A DNA stretch of 64,000 bases from Paraburkholderia rhizosphaerae (GTDB lineage Bacteria; Pseudomonadota; Gammaproteobacteria; Burkholderiales; Burkholderiaceae), in contig NZ_SORE01000029.1 in NCBI RefSeq assembly GCF_004366595.1, forward strand, positions 30,378 to 94,377, read 5' to 3'. Under the pieces are notes generated by a model. It saw nothing but the letters and a program-made list of their open reading frames with translations. It had not been told where the DNA came from and searched no databases. A program made the translations under genes and the position numbers. This document shows positions 1 to 8,479 of the stretch, one piece after another; position 1 is the first letter of the stretch, and each line of letters begins with the position of its first letter.

Positions 1-89
1 CGCGTCACTCAAACGCATCGACCCATAGCGCACCGCTTTGCGATCGCCGAGCCCTACGCGGGGTTGTCGAACCCTTGCGCGATATGCGC

Positions 90-584
90 TCACACGCTCG
101 GACTAGGGCCCCGCTCAAGATAGGTGGTCAACGCAATGTAACTGCGCGTGCCGGCAAAGCCTTCGATGGAATGAATACGTTCGAGTAGACGTTCGAGACT
201 CTGCGTGTCTCGCGTGCGCACTTTCAACAGCATTGCGCTTTCGCCGGTGACGGTATGAATTTCCTCGATGTCCGGCAGCTCTTCAAGTTGCAGCAGTTGG
301 CGGGTCACCATCCAGCTGGTCGTATCGACGTGCACGAATGCAAGCAGGGGCCGTCCGAGTTTTGCGGCATCCATCGTAACGACCGTCGCCTTGACGACGC
401 CGTCCTGCCGCAAACGCTTCGCTCGTTCGTGCACCGCGGGCGCGGACAGATGCAGGCGTTTGCCGAGTTCGGCGTAAGTGAGGCGTGCGTCTTCCGATAA
501 CAACGCCAATAGTTTGCGGTCTGTAGCGTCAAGTGTCGTTCCCGCACACGATTTTTTGCGATCCTTATCGGTCCCTGAAGTCAT
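90..584 (-). CDS. Lrp/AsnC family transcriptional regulator
   Basis: A 164-residue DNA-binding regulator of the leucine-responsive family. Residues about 19-75 form the winged helix-turn-helix ('LDATDRKLLALLSEDARLTY', then 'LSAPAVHERAKRLRQDGVV'). The rest is the RAM ligand and oligomerisation domain, with the usual 'LPDIEEIHTVTGESAMLLKV' stretch. The length is normal for the family. The start is preceded by a GGTGAGG ribosome site. It lies downstream of, and reads in the same direction as, an acyl-CoA synthetase, with two TTGAG palindromes in the gap that are candidate operators. The ligand cannot be told from the sequence, although an amino acid or organic acid is usual in this family. Confidence 0.9.
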   Translation of the reverse strand: MTSGTDKDRKKSCAGTTLDATDRKLLALLSEDARLTYAELGKRLHLSAPAVHERAKRLRQDGVVKATVVTMDAAKLGRPLLAFVHVDTTSWMVTRQLLQLEELPDIEEIHTVTGESAMLLKVRTRDTQSLERLLERIHSIEGFAGTRSYIALTTYLERGPSPSV

Positions 585-614
585 CTAGCCTCACCCGAAC
601 AAATCAGAGGCTGG

Positions 615-629
615 TTGAGCTTTAGTCAA
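615..629. promoter_or_regulatory. Candidate Lrp-type operator, distal copy
   Basis: A 15-base imperfect palindrome, TTGA-GCTTTAG-TCAA, about 30 bases upstream of the regulator gene. It shares its ends and spacing with a second site at 702-716. Lrp-family sites are typically 15-base weak palindromes present in more than one copy, which fits autoregulation. No binding data are available, so this is inference. Confidence 0.4.
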
Positions 630-701
630 GTTAAAAATGCAAACATCTACATCTTTTTAATGAGCTCCGCCCAACAAGCCGAATTTACCAGCTGCGCGGG
701 G

Positions 702-716
702 TTGAGTATAGCTCAA
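702..716. promoter_or_regulatory. Candidate Lrp-type operator, proximal copy
   Basis: A perfect palindrome, TTGAG-TATAG-CTCAA, in the gap between the acyl-CoA synthetase stop and the Lrp-type regulator start. Its centre is 87 bases from that of the similar site at 615-629, about eight helical turns. That spacing would suit a wrapped Lrp octamer contacting both. Confidence 0.4.
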
Positions 717-778
717 GTGAAAAAATGATGCCCACAATATGTCGACACTTTGTATGGCTTCAATCAAGTATCCGCACT

Positions 779-2530
779 TCACAGAACAACATTGTCCGGC
801 GGTAATGCGCACGCCGCGCGCGCTGCGTATTCACGCAGTTCGCGCCTGATCACTTTCCCTGTTGCAGTCAGCGGCAGGTCGTCAACGAAATGAATGATGC
901 GCGGATATTCGTGTGCCGCGAGGCGGGTCTTGACGTGCTGTTGCAAGTCGGCGCGCAGCGTTTCGTCCGGTGCGTAGCCGGCGTTCAGCACAATGAACGC
1001 GGTCACCGCTTCCGTCCGCTCAGGATCCGGTGTGCCGACGACGGCTGCCATGCGCACCGCCGGATGACGCAGCAGACAGTCTTCGATCGGCGCCGGACCG
1101 ATCCGGTATGAGGCGCTGGTGATCACGTCATCATCGCGGCCGACAAAGCGGATGAACCCTTCGTCGTCCGCAACGCCGGTATCGCCGGTTATGAGCCACT
1201 CGCCGCGGTATTTGCCGCGGGTCGCTGCGTCGTTGCGCCAATAGCCGAGGAACATCACGGGGTCGGGCACGCGCACCGCGATATCGCCGGGCGTGCCCGC
1301 AGGCACCGGGCGGCCCGCGTCGTCGATGATGGCCACCCGATGGCCAGGCGCCGGCTTGCCGATCGAACCTGCGCGTGGCGCGAAAAGCGTCGCGCAGGAC
1401 GACAGCACGACGTTGCACTCGGTCTGCCCGTAAAATTCGTTGATCGTCACGCCGAGCGCGCGCTCACCCCATTCGATCAGTTCAGCGCCAAGCGACTCGC
1501 CACCGCTCGCGACCGCGCGCAACGTGAAGCGCCAGCGCTGCGGATGCTCGACGGTACGCATCATTTTCAGCGCGGTCGGCGGCAAGAACGCGTGCGTGAC
1601 CTCGTGCCGCTGCATCAGATCGAACGCGGCCCGCGGATCGAATTTTTCGAAGCGCCGCACGAGCACCGCGACGCCGTGGTGCAACGACGGCAACAGCACG
1701 TCGAACAGACCGCCAATCCACGCCCAGTCCGCGGGCGTCCACATCAGTTTCGCGCCTTCAGGAAAGAAGTCTTGCGACATCTCCACGCCAGGCAGATGCC
1801 CGAGCAGCACCCGATGCGCATGCAACGCGCCCTTCGGCTTGCCCGTCGTGCCCGACGTATAGATGATCACGGCCGGGTCGTCGGCCGACGTGAACGGCAC
1901 ATCAAAAGGTTGGCAGCTCGAACTCAGCGCAGCCCAGAAAGGACGCGCGTCAGCAGCGGCAGCGACCATCGCCGTCGCAACGGCGGTCGTTTCGTTTGCC
2001 ATCGCGTCGCCCCGGGCATTTGATGCGCGTTGTTGCAAGCGCGCTGCCCCACTGGTTTGCGTGTCGACGCGATAAACCACGTGCAAGTCAGGCAGCGTAT
2101 CGCGCAATGGCAGGATTTTCTGCAACCCGGCCTGATCGGTGACCAGTGCAATTGCGCCGCTATCGGCGAGACGGTACTGCAACGCATCGGGGCCAAACAA
2201 TGCAAACAGCGGCACCGCAATCGCACCGCACTTGTAGACGGCCAGATGCGCGATGGCCGTTTCAACCGATTGCGACAGAAAGATGCCGACACGGTCTCCC
2301 TTTTGCACCCCGTCGCGTCGCAGCGCATGCGCGAAACCGTCCGACCAGCGCTTCAACTCGTCGAATGTATGGCGCGCGATGCGCCCATCCGGCGATTCGC
2401 ATACAAGCGCGACGCGACCGCTGCCGTCCGCCCATTTGTCGCATGCGTCGACGCCGATGTTGTATTGCTCCGGTATTCGCCAGTCGAAGCGGGAAGCGGT
2501 TTGCTCGTAGGTCTCGAAACGGGTCAGCAT
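779..2530 (-). CDS. AMP-forming acyl-CoA synthetase (acetyl/medium-chain type)
   Basis: A 583-residue adenylate-forming ligase that activates a carboxylic acid to its acyl-CoA through an acyl-AMP. The phosphate-binding loop 'YTSGTTGKPKG', the adenylate motif 'EFYGQTE', the hinge region 'ITSASYRIGPAPIED' and the C-terminal catalytic lysine motif 'TATGKVIRREL' are all present and in order. It is shorter than Acs (652-660 residues) and resembles AcsA/ACSM-type enzymes for short or medium chain acids. The start has a strong GGGGGAG site. The Lrp-type gene follows on the same strand, so that regulator may respond to a metabolite of this enzyme. The substrate is not determined. Confidence 0.9.
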   Translation of the reverse strand: MLTRFETYEQTASRFDWRIPEQYNIGVDACDKWADGSGRVALVCESPDGRIARHTFDELKRWSDGFAHALRRDGVQKGDRVGIFLSQSVETAIAHLAVYKCGAIAVPLFALFGPDALQYRLADSGAIALVTDQAGLQKILPLRDTLPDLHVVYRVDTQTSGAARLQQRASNARGDAMANETTAVATAMVAAAADARPFWAALSSSCQPFDVPFTSADDPAVIIYTSGTTGKPKGALHAHRVLLGHLPGVEMSQDFFPEGAKLMWTPADWAWIGGLFDVLLPSLHHGVAVLVRRFEKFDPRAAFDLMQRHEVTHAFLPPTALKMMRTVEHPQRWRFTLRAVASGGESLGAELIEWGERALGVTINEFYGQTECNVVLSSCATLFAPRAGSIGKPAPGHRVAIIDDAGRPVPAGTPGDIAVRVPDPVMFLGYWRNDAATRGKYRGEWLITGDTGVADDEGFIRFVGRDDDVITSASYRIGPAPIEDCLLRHPAVRMAAVVGTPDPERTEAVTAFIVLNAGYAPDETLRADLQQHVKTRLAAHEYPRIIHFVDDLPLTATGKVIRRELREYAARAACALPPDNVVL

Positions 2531-2964
2531 GGTCTCCCCCGAATATTGTTCGCCGGACGTTTAGCCAGAGATGGTCAGGCGGATCTTACGCCGGGAATCC
2601 TTACGACCGCCTCACTTCGCAAGGACGCGTGTCGCCCGCACGCCTGCGCGCCCGGGACGGCTAACTCGCGCTGCGCCGCGCGGGCGCTTCCGCACCTCGC
2701 GCGACAAGCTGTTCATATGGGTTTCCTGACCATCGAGACAGGCCTGAGCACCATTCAATCCGTCGCCAAACCGGCCCCGCGCGGCGCCGGAAACGCGGCA
2801 GGACCGCGTGCCAGTATGATGACAGCCAACGGCACATTCGCAGCTTTGCGCCGACTCGCTGTGCACGGCCGCCGGTTCGCCGCCGTCAAAGTTTGTGCTT
2901 GGGCCTTTGTCCCTATTGCCGCCGATTTCCTGCGCCCTCACAATGCGCGAACCTTGGGGGGGAT
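2531..2964. other. Intergenic region without a recognised gene
   Basis: A 434-base gap between the divergent acyl-CoA synthetase and small lipoprotein genes. It must hold both promoters. I saw no RNA gene, repeat or convincing ORF. Confidence 0.5.
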
Positions 2965-3237
2965 ATGAAGAAACGCCTGCTGCTCGCCGGTGTGAGCGTG
3001 CTGACTGCCTGCACGGCAGTGTCGAATGTGGAGGTGCGGCCGAACGGCTCGTTAATGATTACGAGCCGTGCGCGCAACAGCTTTGCATCGTGGAACAGCA
3101 TCCGCAATGCCGGGCTGAAGCACGCATCCGCCTACTGCCGCGACCAGAACAAACGGATGCATGCGATCTCGGTGCATACGAACGGCGTGCGCGGCGTCGA
3201 TAACGAATCGATCGAGATTACGTTTGAATGCTTTTGA
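2965..3237 (+). CDS. Small lipoprotein of unknown function
   Basis: A 90-residue product beginning 'MKKRLLLAGVSVLTACTAV', a lipoprotein signal with lipobox LTAC, so the mature protein should be anchored in the membrane through Cys17. An upstream in-frame start is possible, but the one chosen has the signal peptide at its N-terminus and a purine-rich GGGGGGAT just before it. The mature part carries two further cysteines (in 'AYCRDQ' and the C-terminal 'FECF') that could form a disulphide. I do not recognise a functional domain. Confidence 0.75.
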   Translation: MKKRLLLAGVSVLTACTAVSNVEVRPNGSLMITSRARNSFASWNSIRNAGLKHASAYCRDQNKRMHAISVHTNGVRGVDNESIEITFECF

Positions 3238-3249
3238 TGCATGCGGACG

Positions 3250-3804
3250 TCAGACGTGCATCCAGAAATCGATCAACGGACCGCGGTCGCCGAGCACCGG
3301 GTCCGATGCCGGGAACGGCAACGCGTCCATCGCCGCGCACTCGTCGCGCGTCAGCGCATCGCGTCGAATATCCCACTGCTGACCCGCCGGATACGCGCCG
3401 ACCACGCTGAACCGGCCACTCCCCGACTGCAGGCAGTGGCCGGTGCCGGCGGGCAGCAACATCACGTCGCCGCTACGCACGTGCACAACCCGTCCGCCGG
3501 GGCCGCCGATAATCACATCCGCTTCGCCCGAGACCACCGCGAGCACTTCATGCGCGGTCGAATGGAAATGGTGATAGTCGAAAATGCTGTCACGCCAGCG
3601 CGGCGGCCACTGGTGCGCATCGAATAGCGCCTCGAACGCGGCGGCCCGCTCGTCCGCGTCGATGAGCGTGTCGCCTTGCAGCGCCTGCCGGTACAGCACG
3701 ATCGGCAATCTTCGATTATTCGGCACCCAGTCGTGAGGCGGCAGCTTGAACAGTTCGACATCGAGGTTCGTTGCGTCAGGTCGGATTGCGGGGTCCGCAT
3801 GCAT
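3250..3804 (-). CDS. Cupin-domain protein (YjlB-like)
   Basis: A 184-residue single-domain cupin. Cupin motif 1 is seen around residue 80 as 'YHHFHSTAHEVLAVVSGEA', which supplies the H-x-H and Glu metal ligands. Motif 2 is 'LLPAGTGHCL', with the last histidine ligand. The N-terminal 'LDVELFKLPPHDWVPNNRRL' segment resembles the YjlB subgroup. A metal-dependent enzyme or a small-molecule binding protein are both possible, and no reaction can be assigned. It stands alone, with the small repeat protein upstream on the same strand. Confidence 0.8.
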   Translation of the reverse strand: MHADPAIRPDATNLDVELFKLPPHDWVPNNRRLPIVLYRQALQGDTLIDADERAAAFEALFDAHQWPPRWRDSIFDYHHFHSTAHEVLAVVSGEADVIIGGPGGRVVHVRSGDVMLLPAGTGHCLQSGSGRFSVVGAYPAGQQWDIRRDALTRDECAAMDALPFPASDPVLGDRGPLIDFWMHV

Positions 3805-3828
3805 GGTTGGCTCCAGAAATCTTTCAAA

Positions 3829-4152
<324 letters not shown>

Positions 4153-4270
4153 CGTGCGCTCCAGGAAGACTGGCTGGAACTGATGGTTCAGCAATGGGTG
4201 TACCCGGCGGGCGCCGCGCACGACCCGCTGTGCCCCCCGCTGTGCCGCCCTCCAGGCGCGTGCGCACCCG

Positions 4271-5659
4271 TTATACCGACGCGCGCTGCGTACGATCGCG
4301 TGCCGGCGGGTTGCCTGCGAGCATTTTGCACAGCCGGTGCGCGGCGATCGATCCCGCGACCGCAAGCACGATCGGCACCAGCACGCCGTGACTGAACCGC
4401 GTCATCTCCGCGATCAGCACCACCGCGGTGATCGGCATATTCATCGACGACGCGAGAAACGCGGCCGCGCCGATCAATGCACATGCGCCGCCCGGAAGAA
4501 CGATGCCGAACAGACCGCACAGACCGCCGAGCACGATGCCGGCCAGCGCGCCGGTCGCGAGGCTCGGCGTCAGCACGCCGCCGTACGCGCCGACGCGCAG
4601 GCTGCTCGTCGTGATCGCGACTTTCAACACCAGCAGCGCGGCGGCGAGGCCGACCGTCAGATGACTATCGAAGCCAAGCTGTGCGGCGCTCTTGCCATTG
4701 CCGAGCAATTGCGGAAAGTAAATCGCGATCACGCCGATTGCCGTGAAATTCAGCACGCTGAATACAGGCAATTGCCAGCCTGCGTGCGGCGCCGATGCAG
4801 CGGCCTTTTTCGTGAGCCACTTGAAGCCGTACCCCGCGACGCCCAGAATCGGGCCCGCGATCACCGCCCATACGATCAGGCGCGTGCTGTCGGTCAGCGC
4901 AGGCACCACGTATTGCGCTTGGTCGCCAAGACCAATGCGCGCAATCAGCGCGGCGATCACCGATGCGGCGAGCGCCATTGCCGCGGCCGTGACGTTCAAC
5001 GTGCCGAGCAGCACTTCGAGCACAAACACGCCGCCGCCTAGCGGCACGTTGTACACAGCCGCAAGACCGGCGCCGGCCCCGCAGGCGATCAGCCGCCGCA
5101 CGTCAGCCGGCGTCAGCCGCGTGAGCTTCGCGAGCCACGCCGCGATCACCGCGCCGACCTCGCGTGGCGCGACTTCGCGTCCGAGCGGCGAGCCCAGCGC
5201 GACCGTGACGATTTGCAGCAGTGCGTGCACGAGCGTGGTGCGAGCAGGCATCGGTGCATCGGGTGACGCCAGCGTCTTCGAGATGCTGACGAGCGGCCGA
5301 CCGAAGCGCTTCAACGCCCACCAGCCGAATCCCGCGATCGCGCCGCAAAACGCCATCACGACGACACGGCGCTGCGGCGACGCCGCGGTCACACCTTGCA
5401 GGAAGCTTTGTGTATCGACGAGCTTATCGAGGCTGTAACCGTACGCGACGTGCTGGATCGCATGCAGCAGCAGCGCGAGCAGCATGCCGCCCAGCCCCGC
5501 GCCGACCCCTGTCGCAACCGTCACGGCGGCAAGCCGCACCACCGCATGGACATCACGTGGCGGTGGCGAAGGCTCGCGGAGGGTTTCGGACGACATGGCG
5601 GAAAATCTGGCAAAGGGTGCGGCTGTTTCACTATAGGTTGATATCCTGGTGACTCGCAC
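4271..5659 (-). CDS. ClC-family chloride channel/antiporter
   Basis: A 462-residue polytopic protein of the ClC family, with about ten hydrophobic helices. The anion-pathway segment around residue 165 reads 'GSPLGREVAPREVGA', where the family norm is G(K/R)EGP: the Glu is kept but the following Gly-Pro is replaced by Val-Ala. The later selectivity segment 'GAYGGVLTPSLATGA' corresponds to the GxFxP region. There are no C-terminal CBS domains. The first start is a GTG; an ATG 21 codons in (position 5596, 'MSSETLREP') is an equally plausible start. It probably moves chloride or another anion in exchange for protons in the inner membrane. Confidence 0.85.
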   Translation of the reverse strand: MRVTRISTYSETAAPFARFSAMSSETLREPSPPPRDVHAVVRLAAVTVATGVGAGLGGMLLALLLHAIQHVAYGYSLDKLVDTQSFLQGVTAASPQRRVVVMAFCGAIAGFGWWALKRFGRPLVSISKTLASPDAPMPARTTLVHALLQIVTVALGSPLGREVAPREVGAVIAAWLAKLTRLTPADVRRLIACGAGAGLAAVYNVPLGGGVFVLEVLLGTLNVTAAAMALAASVIAALIARIGLGDQAQYVVPALTDSTRLIVWAVIAGPILGVAGYGFKWLTKKAAASAPHAGWQLPVFSVLNFTAIGVIAIYFPQLLGNGKSAAQLGFDSHLTVGLAAALLVLKVAITTSSLRVGAYGGVLTPSLATGALAGIVLGGLCGLFGIVLPGGACALIGAAAFLASSMNMPITAVVLIAEMTRFSHGVLVPIVLAVAGSIAAHRLCKMLAGNPPARDRTQRASV

Positions 5660-5779
5660 AACCGAATCAAAACTACCTGAACCTGCCGCTTTACCCTTTC
5701 ATAAGCGCACTGCGCGGTTAACGACCGCATCGCAGGCTCCGGATTGCCGTTGCACGCCACGCCATGCAGCCATGTCGAC

Positions 5780-6415
5780 TCAATGCACGGCGAACGCGCC
5801 CCGCAGTTCTTCGAGAAATCGCAAATAGGCGGTCGCGCCGGGATCCGGATGACCGATGCTGCGCTCCCGCACCCATGCCGCGCGGCCCTTTTGCGACTGC
5901 AACGCCGCGGTCGCGTCGACTTGCTCGCTCGCCTTGCCGATCATCGCGCTGAGCAGCACGTGCGCGTCGCCGTCGCGCTGCGATGCTTCGAGCACATCGA
6001 GGCTCGGCACCAGGGCATCGAGCACCGTCTTGTCGCCGACTTTGCTCTTGCCGCGTTCGACGATACGCGCGGCCACCGCGCGGCCGATCGCGAGCGCATC
6101 GTCGCGGCCGACGGTCTCTTTGCCTGCCGCGGTCTTCGCAGCCGCAAGCAGGCCGCCGCCGATCAGCGCGGCAAATGTCGACGGATTCGCGGTCGAAAAC
6201 GCCTTGCCCGCGGCGAGCAGCAGATCGGCAACCGACGCGCTCGACGGCAACGCGGCCCACGCGGCCACCACCGCCTTCGAACCCGACTGCACCGTAATGC
6301 CGAGGTCGCCGTCGCCGAGCGCGGCATCGAGGTCGCGCAATTCGTCGGTATGGGCAGGCATCGCTTCGAGCGCGCGGCTGACCACGTCGCGCAGTTCGTT
6401 GCTGGAAACACTCAT
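5780..6415 (-). CDS. dhaL: Dihydroxyacetone kinase-type subunit DhaL (nucleotide-binding)
   Basis: A 211-residue all-helical DhaL/DAK2 domain, the nucleotide-binding half of a two-part kinase. The metal-nucleotide motif 'AALGDGDLGITVQSG' near residue 35 supplies the Asp ligands of the magnesium pair. It follows dhaK by 14 bases and is the last gene of the operon that starts with the GntR regulator. No DhaM (PTS phosphodonor) is present in the window, so direct use of ATP is more likely than PEP. The substrate may be dihydroxyacetone or another short ketose. Confidence 0.85.
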   Translation of the reverse strand: MSVSSNELRDVVSRALEAMPAHTDELRDLDAALGDGDLGITVQSGSKAVVAAWAALPSSASVADLLLAAGKAFSTANPSTFAALIGGGLLAAAKTAAGKETVGRDDALAIGRAVAARIVERGKSKVGDKTVLDALVPSLDVLEASQRDGDAHVLLSAMIGKASEQVDATAALQSQKGRAAWVRERSIGHPDPGATAYLRFLEELRGAFAVH

Positions 6416-6429
6416 GAAAGTCTCCTCGA

Positions 6430-7440
6430 TCAGCTCAGCAGCCAGTCGCGAAAGAATGGCGAACGCGCGGGCGCGGCCAGCAATGCTTCGAGCTCGTCGT
6501 CGAGCTGCATCACGGTGATCGATGCGCCGGCCATCTCGAGGCTCGTCACGTATTCGCCGACATACGAGCGCGCGATCTTGAGGCCATGATCGCCGATCAC
6601 CTTCGCAGTACGGCGATACAGCAAGTACAGCTCTTCCAGCGGTGTCGCACCAAGCCCGTTGATCAGTACGGCAACGCGTGCGCCGTTCGGCGCCGCGAGG
6701 TCGCGCAGAATTTCACCCGTCAGCCGGTCCGCAATCGCATCGGCACTTTCCAGCGCGCCGCGATGCGTGCCCGGCTCGCCGTGAATGCCGATACCGATTT
6801 CCATCTGCCCGTCGGGCAGCGTAAAGGTCGGCTTGCCCGCGGCCGGCAAGATGGTCGGCGACAAGCCGACGCCCATCGTCCGGCATGCGCCGTTCGCCTT
6901 TGCGGTAATGCGTGCGACATCTTCGAGCGAATCGCCGCGTTCGGCTGCCGCGCCCGCGCATTTGAACGCGAACACCATCCCCGCGACGCCGCGCCGGTCG
7001 CTCGCGCGCTCGGACGGCGCCGATGCGACATCGTCGGTCAGCACGACGGTTTTGATATCGATGCCTTCGGCCTCGGCGAGATCCGCGGCGAGGTCGAAGT
7101 TCAGCACATCGCCGCCGTAGTTGCCGTACACGTACAGCACGCCCGGGCCGCCATTCACTGCCTTCGTCGCTTCGAAAATCTGCTCGGCGGACGGCGACGA
7201 GAACACATTGCCGACCGCGACACCGCTGCACAGCCCCGGCCCGACATAGCCGAGAAATCCCGGCAAATGGCCTGAGCCGCCGCCTGTCACGATGCCGACG
7301 TGCCCTGCTTTTGGCGCATCGGCGCGCACCAGTGCGCGCTGGTCGGCGGTGGCCGGTTTGATCCAGCCCGGATGAGCGACGAACAACGATTCGATGATTT
7401 CGTCGACGAACTGGTCCGGCTGGTTGATGATCTTTTTCAC
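6430..7440 (-). CDS. dhaK: Dihydroxyacetone kinase-type subunit DhaK (substrate-binding)
   Basis: A 336-residue DAK1 domain. 'GIVTGGGSGHLPGFLGYVG' (about residues 49-67) forms the phosphate and substrate loop. His220 in 'GIGIHGEPG' matches the histidine that binds the ketone substrate covalently as a hemiaminal in E. coli DhaK. The size is normal. It partners DhaL encoded next and lies 37 bases after the permease gene. In this setting, an operon for pentose-phosphate cleavage that already yields DHAP, the need for a ketose kinase is unexplained. Confidence 0.87.
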   Translation of the reverse strand: MKKIINQPDQFVDEIIESLFVAHPGWIKPATADQRALVRADAPKAGHVGIVTGGGSGHLPGFLGYVGPGLCSGVAVGNVFSSPSAEQIFEATKAVNGGPGVLYVYGNYGGDVLNFDLAADLAEAEGIDIKTVVLTDDVASAPSERASDRRGVAGMVFAFKCAGAAAERGDSLEDVARITAKANGACRTMGVGLSPTILPAAGKPTFTLPDGQMEIGIGIHGEPGTHRGALESADAIADRLTGEILRDLAAPNGARVAVLINGLGATPLEELYLLYRRTAKVIGDHGLKIARSYVGEYVTSLEMAGASITVMQLDDELEALLAAPARSPFFRDWLLS

Positions 7441-7477
7441 GCGTGCGTCTCCTCGGATGATCTGCCTGAAAAGTGGG

Positions 7478-8479
7478 TCAGTTCTTGCGCCGTTGACTCA
7501 GCGCATCGAGCATGACGGCGGCAAAAATCACGCCGCCTTGAATGAATTGCGTCCAGAACGGGTTCACGCCGAGCAGCGACAGCCCGACGTTGATCACGCC
7601 GATCAGCAGGACACCGATAAAGGTGCCGACGATCGAACCGCGCCCGCCGGCAAGCGACGTGCCGCCAATCACGATGCCGGCGATCACCTGCAGTTCGAGC
7701 CCGTTCGCGGCGGACGGCAGCGCCGAATTCAGGCGCCCGGCGAGCACGATGCCGGCGATCGCGGCGGTCACGCCGGCCAGCGTGTAGGTGATGAACATCA
7801 CGCGTTGCACCGGGATGCCGGCGAGCCGCGCGGCTTCGCGATTGCCGCCGACCGCGAACACCTGATGGCCGAAGGTCGTCTTGCGCAACAGTATGTGACC
7901 GATCACGAACACGACGAGCATCACGATCATCGGCATCGGCAATCCGCCGATCGATTTCGCACCGAACGCGGTGAACGCGTTCGGAAAATCGAACTTGGTG
8001 CGGCCGTCGGAGATGGCGAGCGTGAGGCCGCGCGCCATCGCCATCATCGCGAGCGTGACAATGAATGGCACGAGCCGCAGCCACGCCACCGCAAAACCGT
8101 TCAACGCGCCGACGCCCGCGCCGACCGCGAGCGCGATCGCAAGCCCGGCGATGCCAAGGCCGATGTTGTCCGGCGTCGAACCGGCCATCAGCGTCGCCGC
8201 GACCATACCGGTCAACGCCACCAGCGAACCGACCGACAGGTCGATGCCGGATGTGATGATCACGAACGTGCCGCCGACTGCCGCGATGCCGACCACCGAC
8301 ACCTGCACCATGATGTTGGTGAGCGTGCTGGTCGTCAGAAATTCCGGCGAGGCGAACGACAACACGACGCAAATAATGACCAGTGCCGCGAACAGTGGCC
8401 CGATACCGCTGCGCAATTGCCGGATCACGCGGCTCGACCACGCTTGTGTATCGGTCTCTTTTGCTGCTGTCGAATTCAT
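7478..8479 (-). CDS. Ribose-type sugar ABC transporter permease (RbsC-like)
   Basis: A 333-residue inner-membrane permease with eight to ten hydrophobic helices. It shows the BPD_transp_2 family features 'GTFVIITSGIDLSVGSLVAL' and 'GIVIGGTSLAGGRGSIVGT'. The start at 8479 overlaps the ATPase stop as ATGA and has AGGAG seven bases upstream, which makes it preferable to the ATG eight codons earlier. It forms the membrane pore of the importer encoded with the preceding two genes. Confidence 0.9.
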   Translation of the reverse strand: MNSTAAKETDTQAWSSRVIRQLRSGIGPLFAALVIICVVLSFASPEFLTTSTLTNIMVQVSVVGIAAVGGTFVIITSGIDLSVGSLVALTGMVAATLMAGSTPDNIGLGIAGLAIALAVGAGVGALNGFAVAWLRLVPFIVTLAMMAMARGLTLAISDGRTKFDFPNAFTAFGAKSIGGLPMPMIVMLVVFVIGHILLRKTTFGHQVFAVGGNREAARLAGIPVQRVMFITYTLAGVTAAIAGIVLAGRLNSALPSAANGLELQVIAGIVIGGTSLAGGRGSIVGTFIGVLLIGVINVGLSLLGVNPFWTQFIQGGVIFAAVMLDALSQRRKN

